DNA from: Bacteroidota bacterium
Lineage (GTDB): Bacteria; Bacteroidota; Bacteroidia; UBA8524
DNA: 64,000 nt
Reading direction: 5' to 3'
NCBI GenBank assembly: GCA_008933805.1
Contig: WBUH01000005.1
Coordinates: 1-64,000 of the forward strand
The position numbers and the translations under genes are program-made. The stretch's first letter is position 1. Every line of letters starts with the position of its first letter. The notes beneath the pieces were generated by a model. That model worked only from the letters and a program-made list of their open reading frames with translations. It had not been told where the DNA came from and did no database searches. Positions 26,261-34,159 of this stretch are shown piece after piece.

Positions 26261-27688
26261 ATGAAAAAAACGGTTTTTAGTTTCTTCTCAATAGTTTGTT
26301 TCTTGGGGGCTTTTGCACAAAACGACTCCATTATTACGGTGCATGAATGGGGTACTTTTACTTCGCTTACCACTTCGGGCGGAAAACAACTCACAGGGTT
26401 GTACCTTGACGAAGAGGCACTACCTCCTTTTGTATATAATTTGGATATGCGCGGTGCTACGGATTCTCAAGCCAAAATAATCACCCCGAAAAACTGCGAG
26501 TTGAAAAACGTAACCGTGAAAATGGAAACGCCAGTGCTATACTTTTATTCGCCCAAAGAAATGGATGTGAAGGTAAAAGTTGGGTTTAAGGGCGGGCTTA
26601 TCAGCCAATGGTACCCGCAACGCAGCGGGGGCAGCGAAGGTATTACTAAATGTACTAAACCCATTGATTTTACAGGCGGTGCGCAAGAAGGATTTATTGA
26701 GTGGGCCGGACATTTACAAAAACCGGGCATTGCTGAAAAATATACCGAACCGGCACTAAACAATCCGGTATGGATGAGCCCGAGGGCTACAAAATCAAAC
26801 CTGATAACTACAAAAGACACCCTTGCCCAAACTGAAAAGTACTTGTTTTATAGAGGCATTGGCAATTTTGAGGTGCAAATGAAAACCTATTTTAACGAGC
26901 ACGGTTTGTTTGCAATTACTAATAACAATAGTAACGATGAGGTTTTGTATGCGATGGTATATCACAAACCTATGAACGGCCCTGCTGAAATTTGGTGGGC
27001 TGGCAGCATGGGCAAGGGAGTGATGGTAACCATGTACCCCAAAGCGGTGCAAGGATTGACGGTGGAACGGGTGAAAACCAACTTTAAAAATGCGTTGGTA
27101 GCTGCTGGTTTGTATAAGGATGAAGCGGAAGCAATGCTGAAAACATGGCAACACAGCTATTTTGATGTACCCGGCTTAAAGGTATTTTGGATTGTACCCC
27201 GCCCTGTTACCGATGCCATTTTGCCGCTACAAATAGAGCCGTTGCCGCTTAGTACACAACGGGTGCTGGTAGGCCGTAGCGAGGTACTTACTCCCAATTT
27301 TGAAGAGTTTATCTATCAGGTGTACCAAAATGCAAGTGAGGATGTGTTTTTTGGCGACCGATATATTGCAGCTTACCGTGAGTGCCATGAGCAACAAAAA
27401 ACCAGAACCCGCATGGAGGATAAAACCACCGAAAAGTTGTATGCCTATCCCAACTACTTAAACGGCAAGGTGCATGTGATTGCAAAGGTGGCGGCCCCCG
27501 AAGGCGACAGTGTGCAGGTGGAAATGCAAACCGTAGCTGGGGTATCTGTAAGTAGCCAAATGGTTGCGCTGAACAAGAAAGGGTACTTTTATCACCCATT
27601 TTATTACCTTGGCCAGCCTGCGGGTGAATACGTTGTAAAGGTGCGCTACAAAGACCGCATGCTTACCGAAAAAGTATTGATTAAGTAG
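26261..27688 (+). CDS. Exported protein with HEWGTFTS motif, function unknown
   Basis: A 475-residue protein with a signal peptide (about 1-19, ending GAFAQN). The mature N-terminus reads ITVHEWGTFTSLTTSGGKQL. I have seen such a HEWGTFTS opening in large uncharacterised exported proteins of other phyla, but I cannot name a domain. The body is rich in beta-strand-like segments with several WYPQ, EFIEWAGHL and AEIWWAGSM stretches; the last 80 residues look like an Ig-like or T9SS-like beta module (GEYVVKVRYKDRMLTEKVLIK), though the sorting consensus is weak. It is monocistronic, transcribed away from gyrB. No catalytic motif was recognised. Confidence 0.8.
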   Translation: MKKTVFSFFSIVCFLGAFAQNDSIITVHEWGTFTSLTTSGGKQLTGLYLDEEALPPFVYNLDMRGATDSQAKIITPKNCELKNVTVKMETPVLYFYSPKEMDVKVKVGFKGGLISQWYPQRSGGSEGITKCTKPIDFTGGAQEGFIEWAGHLQKPGIAEKYTEPALNNPVWMSPRATKSNLITTKDTLAQTEKYLFYRGIGNFEVQMKTYFNEHGLFAITNNNSNDEVLYAMVYHKPMNGPAEIWWAGSMGKGVMVTMYPKAVQGLTVERVKTNFKNALVAAGLYKDEAEAMLKTWQHSYFDVPGLKVFWIVPRPVTDAILPLQIEPLPLSTQRVLVGRSEVLTPNFEEFIYQVYQNASEDVFFGDRYIAAYRECHEQQKTRTRMEDKTTEKLYAYPNYLNGKVHVIAKVAAPEGDSVQVEMQTVAGVSVSSQMVALNKKGYFYHPFYYLGQPAGEYVVKVRYKDRMLTEKVLIK

Positions 27689-27695
27689 TGGGTTG

Positions 27696-27926
27696 CTAAA
27701 AGCCCCCGTACTTAATGGTTACTATTAAACCTATGTAAGCCAAAACTATCAACATGGCAATTATAAAGACTGTTATAAGGGTAATACGCAACCAAAACAG
27801 TTTTTGCGGATGTATATCTTTACCTAAAGTAAGGTACTTATAACCTGCAAACAAGAACAACGCTATTATGAGTCCTATAAATACCATTGTATAAACAATG
27901 GATGCGTATGGGTTAACAATTTCCAT
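27696..27926 (-). CDS. Small two-helix membrane protein, function unknown
   Basis: A 76-residue protein with two hydrophobic helices (about residues 9-27 and 45-70), separated by a short charged loop with KDIHPQK. I recognise no family. It is the last gene of the operon headed at 30831, six bases after the stop of the lipoprotein gene, and ends eight bases from the convergent exported orphan gene. Being at the end of the Thg1/kinase operon may indicate a shared role, but nothing in the sequence shows it. Confidence 0.7.
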   Translation of the reverse strand: MEIVNPYASIVYTMVFIGLIIALFLFAGYKYLTLGKDIHPQKLFWLRITLITVFIIAMLIVLAYIGLIVTIKYGGF

Positions 27927-27932
27927 TGTGTA

Positions 27933-28688
27933 TTAATTAGAAAAGTAAGTAAAATAGCTGTTGGGCTTGCGATACGGGTATGCATAATCAACGTAAGTTG
28001 CATCCGCATCTTCAACCAAAACTGGCATCCCCTCGTATTGCTTTTTAGCCATTATTACTGATTGAGATACCCAAAATTGGTGATCCACATAAAACTCCTC
28101 TGAGAAATCATGCTTAAGGGATAGCGTTAGAAAGTTTCTGAAACTAACCGGACTGTTTTCTTTGGTAAATGCCACCTCATGCACCTTTGTTGTCCCCCTT
28201 TTTTTATAGCTTTTACTTACTACTTTCTCATTCGTGCCTTTGGCGTGGATAGGAGGACTGATATTGAATTTAGACATTGTAACAGCTGTACGAGGCGGGA
28301 TAAAAGTTATCTGCTCCTGTTGGGTCATTACGCCTTGGGTATAGTATTTTCTTTGTGAATACGCAGATAACCACGAAATATTATAGTCGGCCGTGGTTTG
28401 TGTGTTGATTATTATATCGCCGTCCCAATAATCCTGTTTTTGCATACCACGGATAAACGCGCTACGTTTCCAGTCTATGTACAAGGGTACATTTGATTTG
28501 TTAAACACAATAAACGATAGTTGTCCGTTTTTGCCATAGGTGTTATACACTATTTCAAACGTATCGTTGCTATAGCGCAGTAAGGTATCTTGTTGGGCGA
28601 AATCAGCGTTTACGGTTAATACCTGCACCTGATAGCTGCAAGCCGACCAAACCAGTGCGGCAGTGAATGCTAATAATAGGTTTTTCAT
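27933..28688 (-). CDS. Predicted lipoprotein, function unknown
   Basis: A 251-residue protein with a lipoprotein signal; lipobox ALVWSAC puts the lipidated Cys at about residue 17. The body is beta-rich (FEIVYNTYGKNGQLSFIVFNKSNVPLYIDW) and has no named domain that I recognise. Its ATG overlaps the stop of the Thg1-like gene (ATGA, 28685-28688), so translation is probably coupled. A cell-envelope protein in an operon with RNA-processing enzymes is unexpected. Confidence 0.75.
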   Translation of the reverse strand: MKNLLLAFTAALVWSACSYQVQVLTVNADFAQQDTLLRYSNDTFEIVYNTYGKNGQLSFIVFNKSNVPLYIDWKRSAFIRGMQKQDYWDGDIIINTQTTADYNISWLSAYSQRKYYTQGVMTQQEQITFIPPRTAVTMSKFNISPPIHAKGTNEKVVSKSYKKRGTTKVHEVAFTKENSPVSFRNFLTLSLKHDFSEEFYVDHQFWVSQSVIMAKKQYEGMPVLVEDADATYVDYAYPYRKPNSYFTYFSN

Positions 28689-29449
28689 TTTTGCGCAGTT
28701 AAAATACTCCCTATAAATTTATTATAGTCGTCCTTCATTGGCAGCTCAAAATCAACTTTAATCCTTTTCTTAATCGAGACCACTTTGTCCTTAGTTTTAG
28801 GATTATAACCTTCCTTTTCAAATTCCTCCCAATACAATCCAGTGCCTCTTTTTTGCCAATTTGGTAGTGTATTGAAGTTTATTCCCCCATCAAACAACAG
28901 CTCATTCTTTTGGGCGGTTGTTAGTCTCTCAATTTGCTTCGTTGCTTCGTTTTTTGTTTTGTTTTGCCCGCGCAACATCCAATAGCAGTGAGCATTAAGT
29001 GCATTCCTATGCGCATCCTCATGTCTCCATCTAAAATAATCTATCACTAGTTGCTCATTGGGAAACTCGCACACCCTACAATCAAAAGTTGCCAGTGTAT
29101 TCATCAGTAAAGAGAATTTTGCACTTGCTTCACCAGCCAATATAGAGTTTATTTTTCGATGTTTCCTGCCAAAAGATGCGTCCCCGAGGTCAAACAATAA
29201 TGATATTTCATCGCTTTGTGTATAGCCATATATCACTTTAAACCCGCTCTCCATAAGGTGTTGAACGGTAGCAACCATTGCGTCCCTAAACCTACTGTCA
29301 AAAGGGGCGTCTAGTTCAAGAGTTTCTTTGGTTAATTTGGTAAATCCCCTGCCATCAATCCTTGCAACAATATACATATCCGGCAATACACATACATCGT
29401 GAGCGGTTTCATATACCCGCATCTTTTTATCTAAATCATCAAACTTCAT
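28685..29449 (-). CDS. Thg1-like tRNA 3'-5' nucleotidyltransferase
   Basis: A 254-residue member of the Thg1 family, the only known polymerases that add nucleotides in the 3'-5' direction. In eukaryotes Thg1 adds G-1 to tRNA-His; bacterial Thg1-like proteins are known to repair or edit truncated tRNA 5' ends. Metal ligands are visible in VARIDGRGFTKL (Asp about 32) and GYTQSDEISLLF (Asp80, Glu81), and the DAHRNALNAHCYWML segment (His147) corresponds to the conserved HxxxLxN region. Length is full. The gene overlaps the upstream kinase by 11 bp and the downstream lipoprotein by 4 bp. Because most bacteria encode G-1 in tRNA-His, a repair role is more likely than G-1 addition. Confidence 0.9.
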   Translation of the reverse strand: MKFDDLDKKMRVYETAHDVCVLPDMYIVARIDGRGFTKLTKETLELDAPFDSRFRDAMVATVQHLMESGFKVIYGYTQSDEISLLFDLGDASFGRKHRKINSILAGEASAKFSLLMNTLATFDCRVCEFPNEQLVIDYFRWRHEDAHRNALNAHCYWMLRGQNKTKNEATKQIERLTTAQKNELLFDGGINFNTLPNWQKRGTGLYWEEFEKEGYNPKTKDKVVSIKKRIKVDFELPMKDDYNKFIGSILTAQK

Positions 29450-29885
29450 TACTCCAATCCGATATAATAAATTCGTTATTCTTTAATTCAACGTAATATA
29501 ATTCATCAAACCCCTCATCAAATGAAGGCGTCTCAAGCTTTGAATATGTGCCCCGCAAACCTGCGTCCGGTATCCGTTGCTTCCCCTCTCTGGTAGCATT
29601 TCTTTGTAAAGCATCAACTAATTTTGATTGAAAGTAATACCCTACCACTCTGTAGGATTTTTGCTTAGCCCTGCCTATATATAGCTCTCTCTCCTTTACT
29701 GTAGGGTTTGTATTATCTACTACAAAAGGCATTTGTGTACTTAAACAATACTCTAACAATAAGTTTTCCCTGTTTCTTGTTTTGAGCAAATCAAGCGATA
29801 TACGTAAATGTGTATGGAAAAATCTTTCTTTGAAGAAAGATGATTTTCCTGTTGCCTGAAGACCGCAAAATAGTATTGCCTGCAT
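29439..29885 (-). CDS. Small P-loop kinase, polynucleotide-kinase-like
   Basis: A 148-residue P-loop protein. Walker A is GLQATGKSS (residues 8-16). An acceptor-side Asp lies in RISLDLLKTRN (about 29-39), VVDNTNPTVKERELYI (about 56-70) is the motif of the Pnkp/AAA_33 kinase group, and the lid arginines are in LQRNATREGKQRIP. It resembles the 5'-kinase domain of polynucleotide kinases, without a phosphatase or ligase domain. I use the ATG at 29885 (MQAILF), which leaves a 1-base gap to the upstream stop; a TTG four codons earlier is less likely. It overlaps the Thg1-like gene by 11 bp, strong evidence for a shared pathway. The RNA 5'-OH kinase role is inferred. Confidence 0.85.
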   Translation of the reverse strand: MQAILFCGLQATGKSSFFKERFFHTHLRISLDLLKTRNRENLLLEYCLSTQMPFVVDNTNPTVKERELYIGRAKQKSYRVVGYYFQSKLVDALQRNATREGKQRIPDAGLRGTYSKLETPSFDEGFDELYYVELKNNEFIISDWSNEV

Positions 29886-29886
29886 A

Positions 29887-30831
29887 TCAATAGCCAAAAT
29901 AGAAATCTTCGGCCAGTTTTAGTTCATAGCTGCTGATAAAATTCGACAAATGAGGGATAATAGGGTATTCTTTTTTCCAGCGGTACTTCTTCCATCGGTA
30001 TTTGTCTACCCATTCTTTTACAGGATAATCGCGATAAGTGACTTTTTTTAGCAAGCCGTTGCACTTGTACTTCATTGCCCACGTTTCGTACTTCTCTACG
30101 TTTTCGTGTTTGCGGTTGGCTTGCAACATCCGCCCCTTTTTATCATAGTCAAAAGCCATCACAATTCTTTTGCCTGCATTGCCAATAAACACCGTATCAA
30201 TAAGTCCTTGCGCGTTTCGGTGGTAGTTTTCAGTATACTCCCGTTCTGGTAGTGCATTAAACTGTGAATAGTAGTAGGCAAACCTCCGTCCGGTAATATT
30301 CCCCGCAGGGTCGCGGTAAAAAGTAACACGCTCAAAACAGGTAGTATTTTCGGGCAATTCAACGCCCTTTTCAGCAGGCTTTTGATTGACAATCTTACAC
30401 ACCGTACCCAAATACACCTTCTCAACGCTTTGTAACAGCTTATTTTGATAGATGTAGGTAGTAGTCAGCCCGTAATCGCTACGATGGCTTATCAGGGTAT
30501 CATCCCCTTCCCAACCGTACAAATAATTATAAATATGCCGCACGCCTGTTGCCAGTTGTAACGATACCTCGCGGGTTACATGACCTGTTATACTGTCATA
30601 AAAAAACTCCGATTTGGTAAGCCATCCGTCGTTGGCAATTACCACATAGCGACGTCCGACGGTATCTATTCTAAATCCCAAGCCCCATCCGGGGGTTTCA
30701 TTCTGTCCGCCGTTGCTGTAGTTGTATTTTACCAACGCCTCCAAATAAGGGCCATTGTAGGCTGCTTGTCCCATGCAGCACACCGTAAACAAACTAAAAA
30801 TAAGCAGGTAAAAGGTCTTTGTCCTGTTCAT
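29887..30831 (-). CDS. Exported protein with YD/RHS-like strands, function unknown
   Basis: A 314-residue protein with a signal peptide (about 1-21, with VCCMGQAA at its end; a Cys-Cys pair leaves lipidation possible). The body contains repeated beta-hairpin-like segments such as YRDPAGNITGRRFAYYYSQ, IVMAFDYDKKGRMLQANRK and MKYKCNGLLKKVTYRDY, like single YD or RHS units common in Bacteroidota proteins. It is the first gene of the operon that includes the kinase and Thg1-like genes. I do not recognise a specific family. The repeat array 30884-31945 sits immediately upstream, where its promoter should be. Confidence 0.72.
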   Translation of the reverse strand: MNRTKTFYLLIFSLFTVCCMGQAAYNGPYLEALVKYNYSNGGQNETPGWGLGFRIDTVGRRYVVIANDGWLTKSEFFYDSITGHVTREVSLQLATGVRHIYNYLYGWEGDDTLISHRSDYGLTTTYIYQNKLLQSVEKVYLGTVCKIVNQKPAEKGVELPENTTCFERVTFYRDPAGNITGRRFAYYYSQFNALPEREYTENYHRNAQGLIDTVFIGNAGKRIVMAFDYDKKGRMLQANRKHENVEKYETWAMKYKCNGLLKKVTYRDYPVKEWVDKYRWKKYRWKKEYPIIPHLSNFISSYELKLAEDFYFGY

Positions 30832-30883
30832 TGCATTTTCAAACGTGGCAAATATGCAGTTTGTTGCCTTTAAAACTTACTTA

Positions 30884-31945
30884 CCCTGAATATAAAATTC
30901 AGGGTTTTGCTAATACCATCCCCAATGGTTTAAAACCATTCGGCCTGCACCCTATCAATAGAGGCGGGTTTCATACCCGTCGTGATACCCGTTTGGTTGC
31001 GACAGGTATAAAACCTGCCGCTATTGAGAAAGCGCAGCGCAAGAAGCATCTTTTTTTGTTTTTGCCACGAAGTCGCAAAGTCACAAAGTTCCCTAATTTA
31101 TATCTGCTTCGTGTCTTTGCGCCTTTGCAGCATAAGATTAAAGCGCAGCGGCCGGAATGGTTTAATACCATTCGGGGCTAACCATATCAATAGAGGCGGG
31201 TTTTATACCCGTCGGGAATGCCAACCTTAATACCCGTTTGATTGCGGCAGGTATAAAACCTGTCGCTATTGAGAAAGCGCAGCGCAAGAAGCATCTTTTT
31301 TTGTTTTTGCCTCGAAGTCGCAAAGTCACAAAGTTCCCTAATTTATATCTGCTTCGTGTCTTTGCGCCTTTGCAGCATAAGATTAAAGCGCAGCGGCCGG
31401 AATGGTTTAATACCATTCGGGGCTAACCATATCAATAGAGGCGGGTTTTATACCCGTCGGGAATGCCAACCTTAATACCCGTTTGATTGCGGCAGGTATA
31501 AAACCTGTCGCTATTGAGAAAGCGCAGCGCAAGAAGCATCTTTTTTTGTTTTTGCCACGAAGTCGCAAAGTTCCCTAATTTATATCTGCTTCGTGTCTTA
31601 GTGCCTTTGCGGCATAGGAAAGAAATAACAAATGGTTTAAAACCATTCGGGCTGCACCCTATCAATAGAGACGGGTTTTATACCCGTCGTAATACCCGCC
31701 TTAATGCCCGTTTGGTTGCGACAGGTATAAAACCAGTCGCTATTGAGAAAGCGCAGAGCAAGAAGCATCTTTTTTTTGCCACGAAGTCGCAAAGTCACAA
31801 AGCTCCCTAATTTATATCTGCTTCGTGTCTTAGTGCCTTTGCGGCATAAGAATAAAGCGCAGCGGCCGGAATGGTTTAAAACCATTCGGGACGAGCCTCT
31901 ATCAATAGAGGCAGGTTTTATACCCGTCGTGATGCCCGTCGTTTA
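30884..31945. repeat. Large array of composite hairpin cassettes, class B, about four units
   Basis: This fills the 1.18-kb gap between divergent genes. GAGAAAGCGCAGCGCAAGAA recurs at 31026, 31271 and 31516, with a slightly changed copy at 31745, giving periods 245, 245 and 229. Each unit carries a GACAGGTATAAAACCTG hairpin, a block with CCACGAAGTCGCAAAG and its partial inverse CTTCGTGTCTTTGCGCC, a GAATGGTTTAA(A/T)ACCATTC hairpin and a GGCGGGTTTTATACCCGTC hairpin. A CCCTGAATATAAAATTCAGG hairpin opens the array. The second and third units are almost identical, so duplication is recent. Open frames across it repeat with the units and are not genes. Confidence 0.93.
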
Positions 31946-31985
31946 AACCTTCGGCGCTCCATGATACACAATACCGCAAAATGCC

Positions 31986-31993
31986 TAATTTTG
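31986..31993 (+). promoter_or_regulatory. Putative -7 box of fabD
   Basis: TAATTTTG lies 17 bases upstream of the fabD ATG, directly after the repeat array; it fits TAnnTTTG. Evidence is limited to this box. Confidence 0.4.
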
Positions 31994-32010
31994 CCATCAA
32001 ATTCACACCA

Positions 32011-32889
32011 ATGAAAAAAGCATACGTTTTCCCCGGCCAAGGCGCACAGTTTGTGGGCATGGGCAAAGATTTGTTTGAGACCAACGACTTAGCCCGCAAC
32101 CTTTTTAACGAGGCTAACGGCATATTAGGCTTCCGTATTACCGATGAAATGTTTGAAGGTACCGAAGAGGCGTTGAAAGAAACCCGCGTTACCCAACCCG
32201 CCATCTTTTTGCACTCAGTAATATTGGCAAAAACCTTGGGCGAAAGCTTTAAACCCGATATGGTTGCCGGTCACTCATTGGGCGAATTTTCAGCCCTTGT
32301 AGCCAACGGTACATTGAGTTTTGAAGACGGTTTGGCATTGGTTGCCAAACGTGCCTTTGCCATGCAAAAAGCTTGTGATATTAAACCTAGTACAATGGCT
32401 GCCATTTTGGGGTTAGACGATGCCAAAGTTGAAGAAATTTGTGCAGGGATAAACGGCGTGGTAGTACCCGCTAACTACAACTGCCCCGGCCAATTGGTAA
32501 TATCAGGCGAGGTTGAAGCCGTGAACGCCGCTTGCGAAGCCCTAAAAGCAGCAGGTGCAAAACGTGCATTGGTACTTAATGTGGGGGGTGCGTTCCACTC
32601 ACCGTTGATGGAACCTGCCCGCGAAGAATTGGCGGCTGCCATTGAAAGTACCCGTTTTAGCAACCCTATTTGTCCTGTTTACCAAAACGTTACTGCAAGT
32701 GCAATTTTCAATCCTGACGAGATTAAGAAAAACCTTGTGGCTCAATTAACCGCTCCTGTACGTTGGACACAAAGCGTACAAGCAATGGTGATTGACGGTG
32801 CTACCCACTTTACTGAGGTAGGTCCCGGCAAAGTATTGCAAGGCTTGGTGAAAAAGATTGCCCCCGAGGCCGAAGCAGCCAGCGCATAA
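32011..32889 (+). CDS. fabD: Malonyl-CoA:ACP transacylase
   Basis: A 292-residue cytosolic enzyme that loads malonyl groups onto acyl carrier protein for fatty-acid synthesis. It shows the opening YVFPGQGAQFVGMGKDLF, the nucleophile in MVAGHSLGEFSALVA (Ser about 90), and the downstream FHSPLMEPAREELA with catalytic His. I start at ATG 32011 (MKKAYVF); the ATG ten codons earlier lies within the promoter box. It is monocistronic, followed by a strong terminator. fabG is at 53.8 kb, not linked. Confidence 0.95.
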   Translation: MKKAYVFPGQGAQFVGMGKDLFETNDLARNLFNEANGILGFRITDEMFEGTEEALKETRVTQPAIFLHSVILAKTLGESFKPDMVAGHSLGEFSALVANGTLSFEDGLALVAKRAFAMQKACDIKPSTMAAILGLDDAKVEEICAGINGVVVPANYNCPGQLVISGEVEAVNAACEALKAAGAKRALVLNVGGAFHSPLMEPAREELAAAIESTRFSNPICPVYQNVTASAIFNPDEIKKNLVAQLTAPVRWTQSVQAMVIDGATHFTEVGPGKVLQGLVKKIAPEAEAASA

Positions 32890-32912
32890 ACATTATTTAT
32901 AGCTACTATTTG

Positions 32913-32952
32913 CTGTTTGGGCAAACATCAGTGTTGCCCAAACAGTTTCTTT
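32913..32952 (+). terminator. Intrinsic terminator after fabD
   Basis: A perfect 12-bp stem CTGTTTGGGCAA / TTGCCCAAACAG with a 9-nt loop, followed by TTTCTTT, 23 bases after the fabD stop. Confidence 0.9.
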
Positions 32953-33116
32953 AAAAAACCGACCCAAGGATGCTGATTTTAGACGATTGGGTAATTGCAT
33001 TGTAACCATACTTGCCCAAAATCCCAGCTCGGACATGCCGGGTAAATTTCATCAACTAACACACAATTTTATTTTACAATCTTATCTTCACGACAGAATT
33101 TTTACCCGTTCTGAAC

Positions 33117-33689
33117 ATGGATATTAGAATGTTAACCGTTGCTTGTTTACTATTGCTACTGGCTGCCTGTGGCAATAATAATCGAACAAAACCCACCGGC
33201 GAAAGCGCCGCCGCCTATAACGAGAAGTTAATCGACAGGCAACGTGCATTCATTAATGCGGTGAATGATCTAAATGCCGCCATAGGAAATTATGAATACG
33301 AAGAGGCTGAAAAGAACCGCGTGCGTTGCATAGCGCTTTGCGATAGTGCCATTGCCTCACTAAAAGCAGAAGGACCGTATGCCAACGATGAGGAGTTTTG
33401 GATGTCTGCATTAAAGTACTTTGAGGCCGAACGTAAGCTGTATATTTTTCATTGGAAAGAAGCGTTTGAAATTATAAGCAGTCTTAAAAATCAGCAAGGA
33501 CATGATAATGAACTGGATATAAAGCAAAAACGGTTGGATGAACTTGCTACTGAAATTGACCGCAAAAACATAAAGTATCAAGATGATTTAATTGCGGCAC
33601 AAAGAGCTTTTGCAGAAAGACACCAGTTTTTACTTTCTGATAATACTGACAGCTTGCCTGTACTTGAAGATATTGAACAAGAAGAATAG
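33117..33689 (+). CDS. Predicted lipoprotein, function unknown
   Basis: A 190-residue protein with lipobox LLAAC (Cys about residue 18) followed by an Asn-rich linker. The remainder is predicted almost wholly helical (KLIDRQRAFINAVNDLNAAIGNYEYEEAEKNRV and later NIKYQDDLIAAQRAFAERHQF), resembling the helical-bundle lipoproteins of unknown role often called DUF-type in Bacteroidota. A GNAT gene begins three bases after its stop, so the two are cotranscribed. Confidence 0.8.
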   Translation: MDIRMLTVACLLLLLAACGNNNRTKPTGESAAAYNEKLIDRQRAFINAVNDLNAAIGNYEYEEAEKNRVRCIALCDSAIASLKAEGPYANDEEFWMSALKYFEAERKLYIFHWKEAFEIISSLKNQQGHDNELDIKQKRLDELATEIDRKNIKYQDDLIAAQRAFAERHQFLLSDNTDSLPVLEDIEQEE

Positions 33690-33692
33690 AAA

Positions 33693-34121
33693 ATGATGCT
33701 GCGCAAAGCTTTGCCCGCCGATATGGATAGGGTAAATAACATTTATAAGCAAATTGAGTTTTTACCTTCGGTATATGAGAAGGAGTATGTAGCCGTTGCC
33801 GAAGAAGGCAACAACTTGTTTGGTGTAGGAAGGCTGATAACCCTTGCAGACGACAGCTACGAACTTGGGGGGATGTATGTGGATGAAAGCCTACGTGGCA
33901 AAGGCATTGCACGAGCTATTGTAATGCACTTGCTGCAACAAGCCCCCGAAGGGAGAACCGTGTATTGCATTCCCTTTGCACACCTTGAGGGATTTTATAA
34001 AAGTTGTGGTTTTGGCGATGCTGAAATAAGCGACGCCCTGCCTGCTGAAATCAAACAAAAAATAGGGTACTGCAACCAAACATTTGCTGCTAAAACATTG
34101 CTGTTGAAATTGATACGCTAA
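33693..34121 (+). CDS. GNAT-family N-acetyltransferase
   Basis: A 142-residue acetyltransferase of the GNAT fold. The acetyl-CoA loop is seen in MYVDESLRGKGIARAIVMHL (motif A R-G-K-G-I-A), the preceding strand in YELGGMYV and motif B in HLEGFYKSCGFG. Length equals a minimal GNAT domain. The arrangement (short PSVYEKEYVAVAEEG N-terminal part) resembles the ArgA-like single-domain GNATs, but the substrate cannot be told. It begins three bases after the lipoprotein gene. Confidence 0.85.
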   Translation: MMLRKALPADMDRVNNIYKQIEFLPSVYEKEYVAVAEEGNNLFGVGRLITLADDSYELGGMYVDESLRGKGIARAIVMHLLQQAPEGRTVYCIPFAHLEGFYKSCGFGDAEISDALPAEIKQKIGYCNQTFAAKTLLLKLIR

Positions 34122-34159
34122 ACCGTATTTGCAACGGATTAAAAACCACTGCTTTTGTA

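Noticed and set aside
30884-31945. Several open frames of 60-120 codons on both strands in the repeat array
   Set aside because: They copy themselves with each repeat unit and are rich in out-of-context residues; they arise from the palindromes.
31981-32010. Extension of fabD to an earlier ATG
   Set aside because: It overlaps the predicted promoter box and adds residues absent in FabD.
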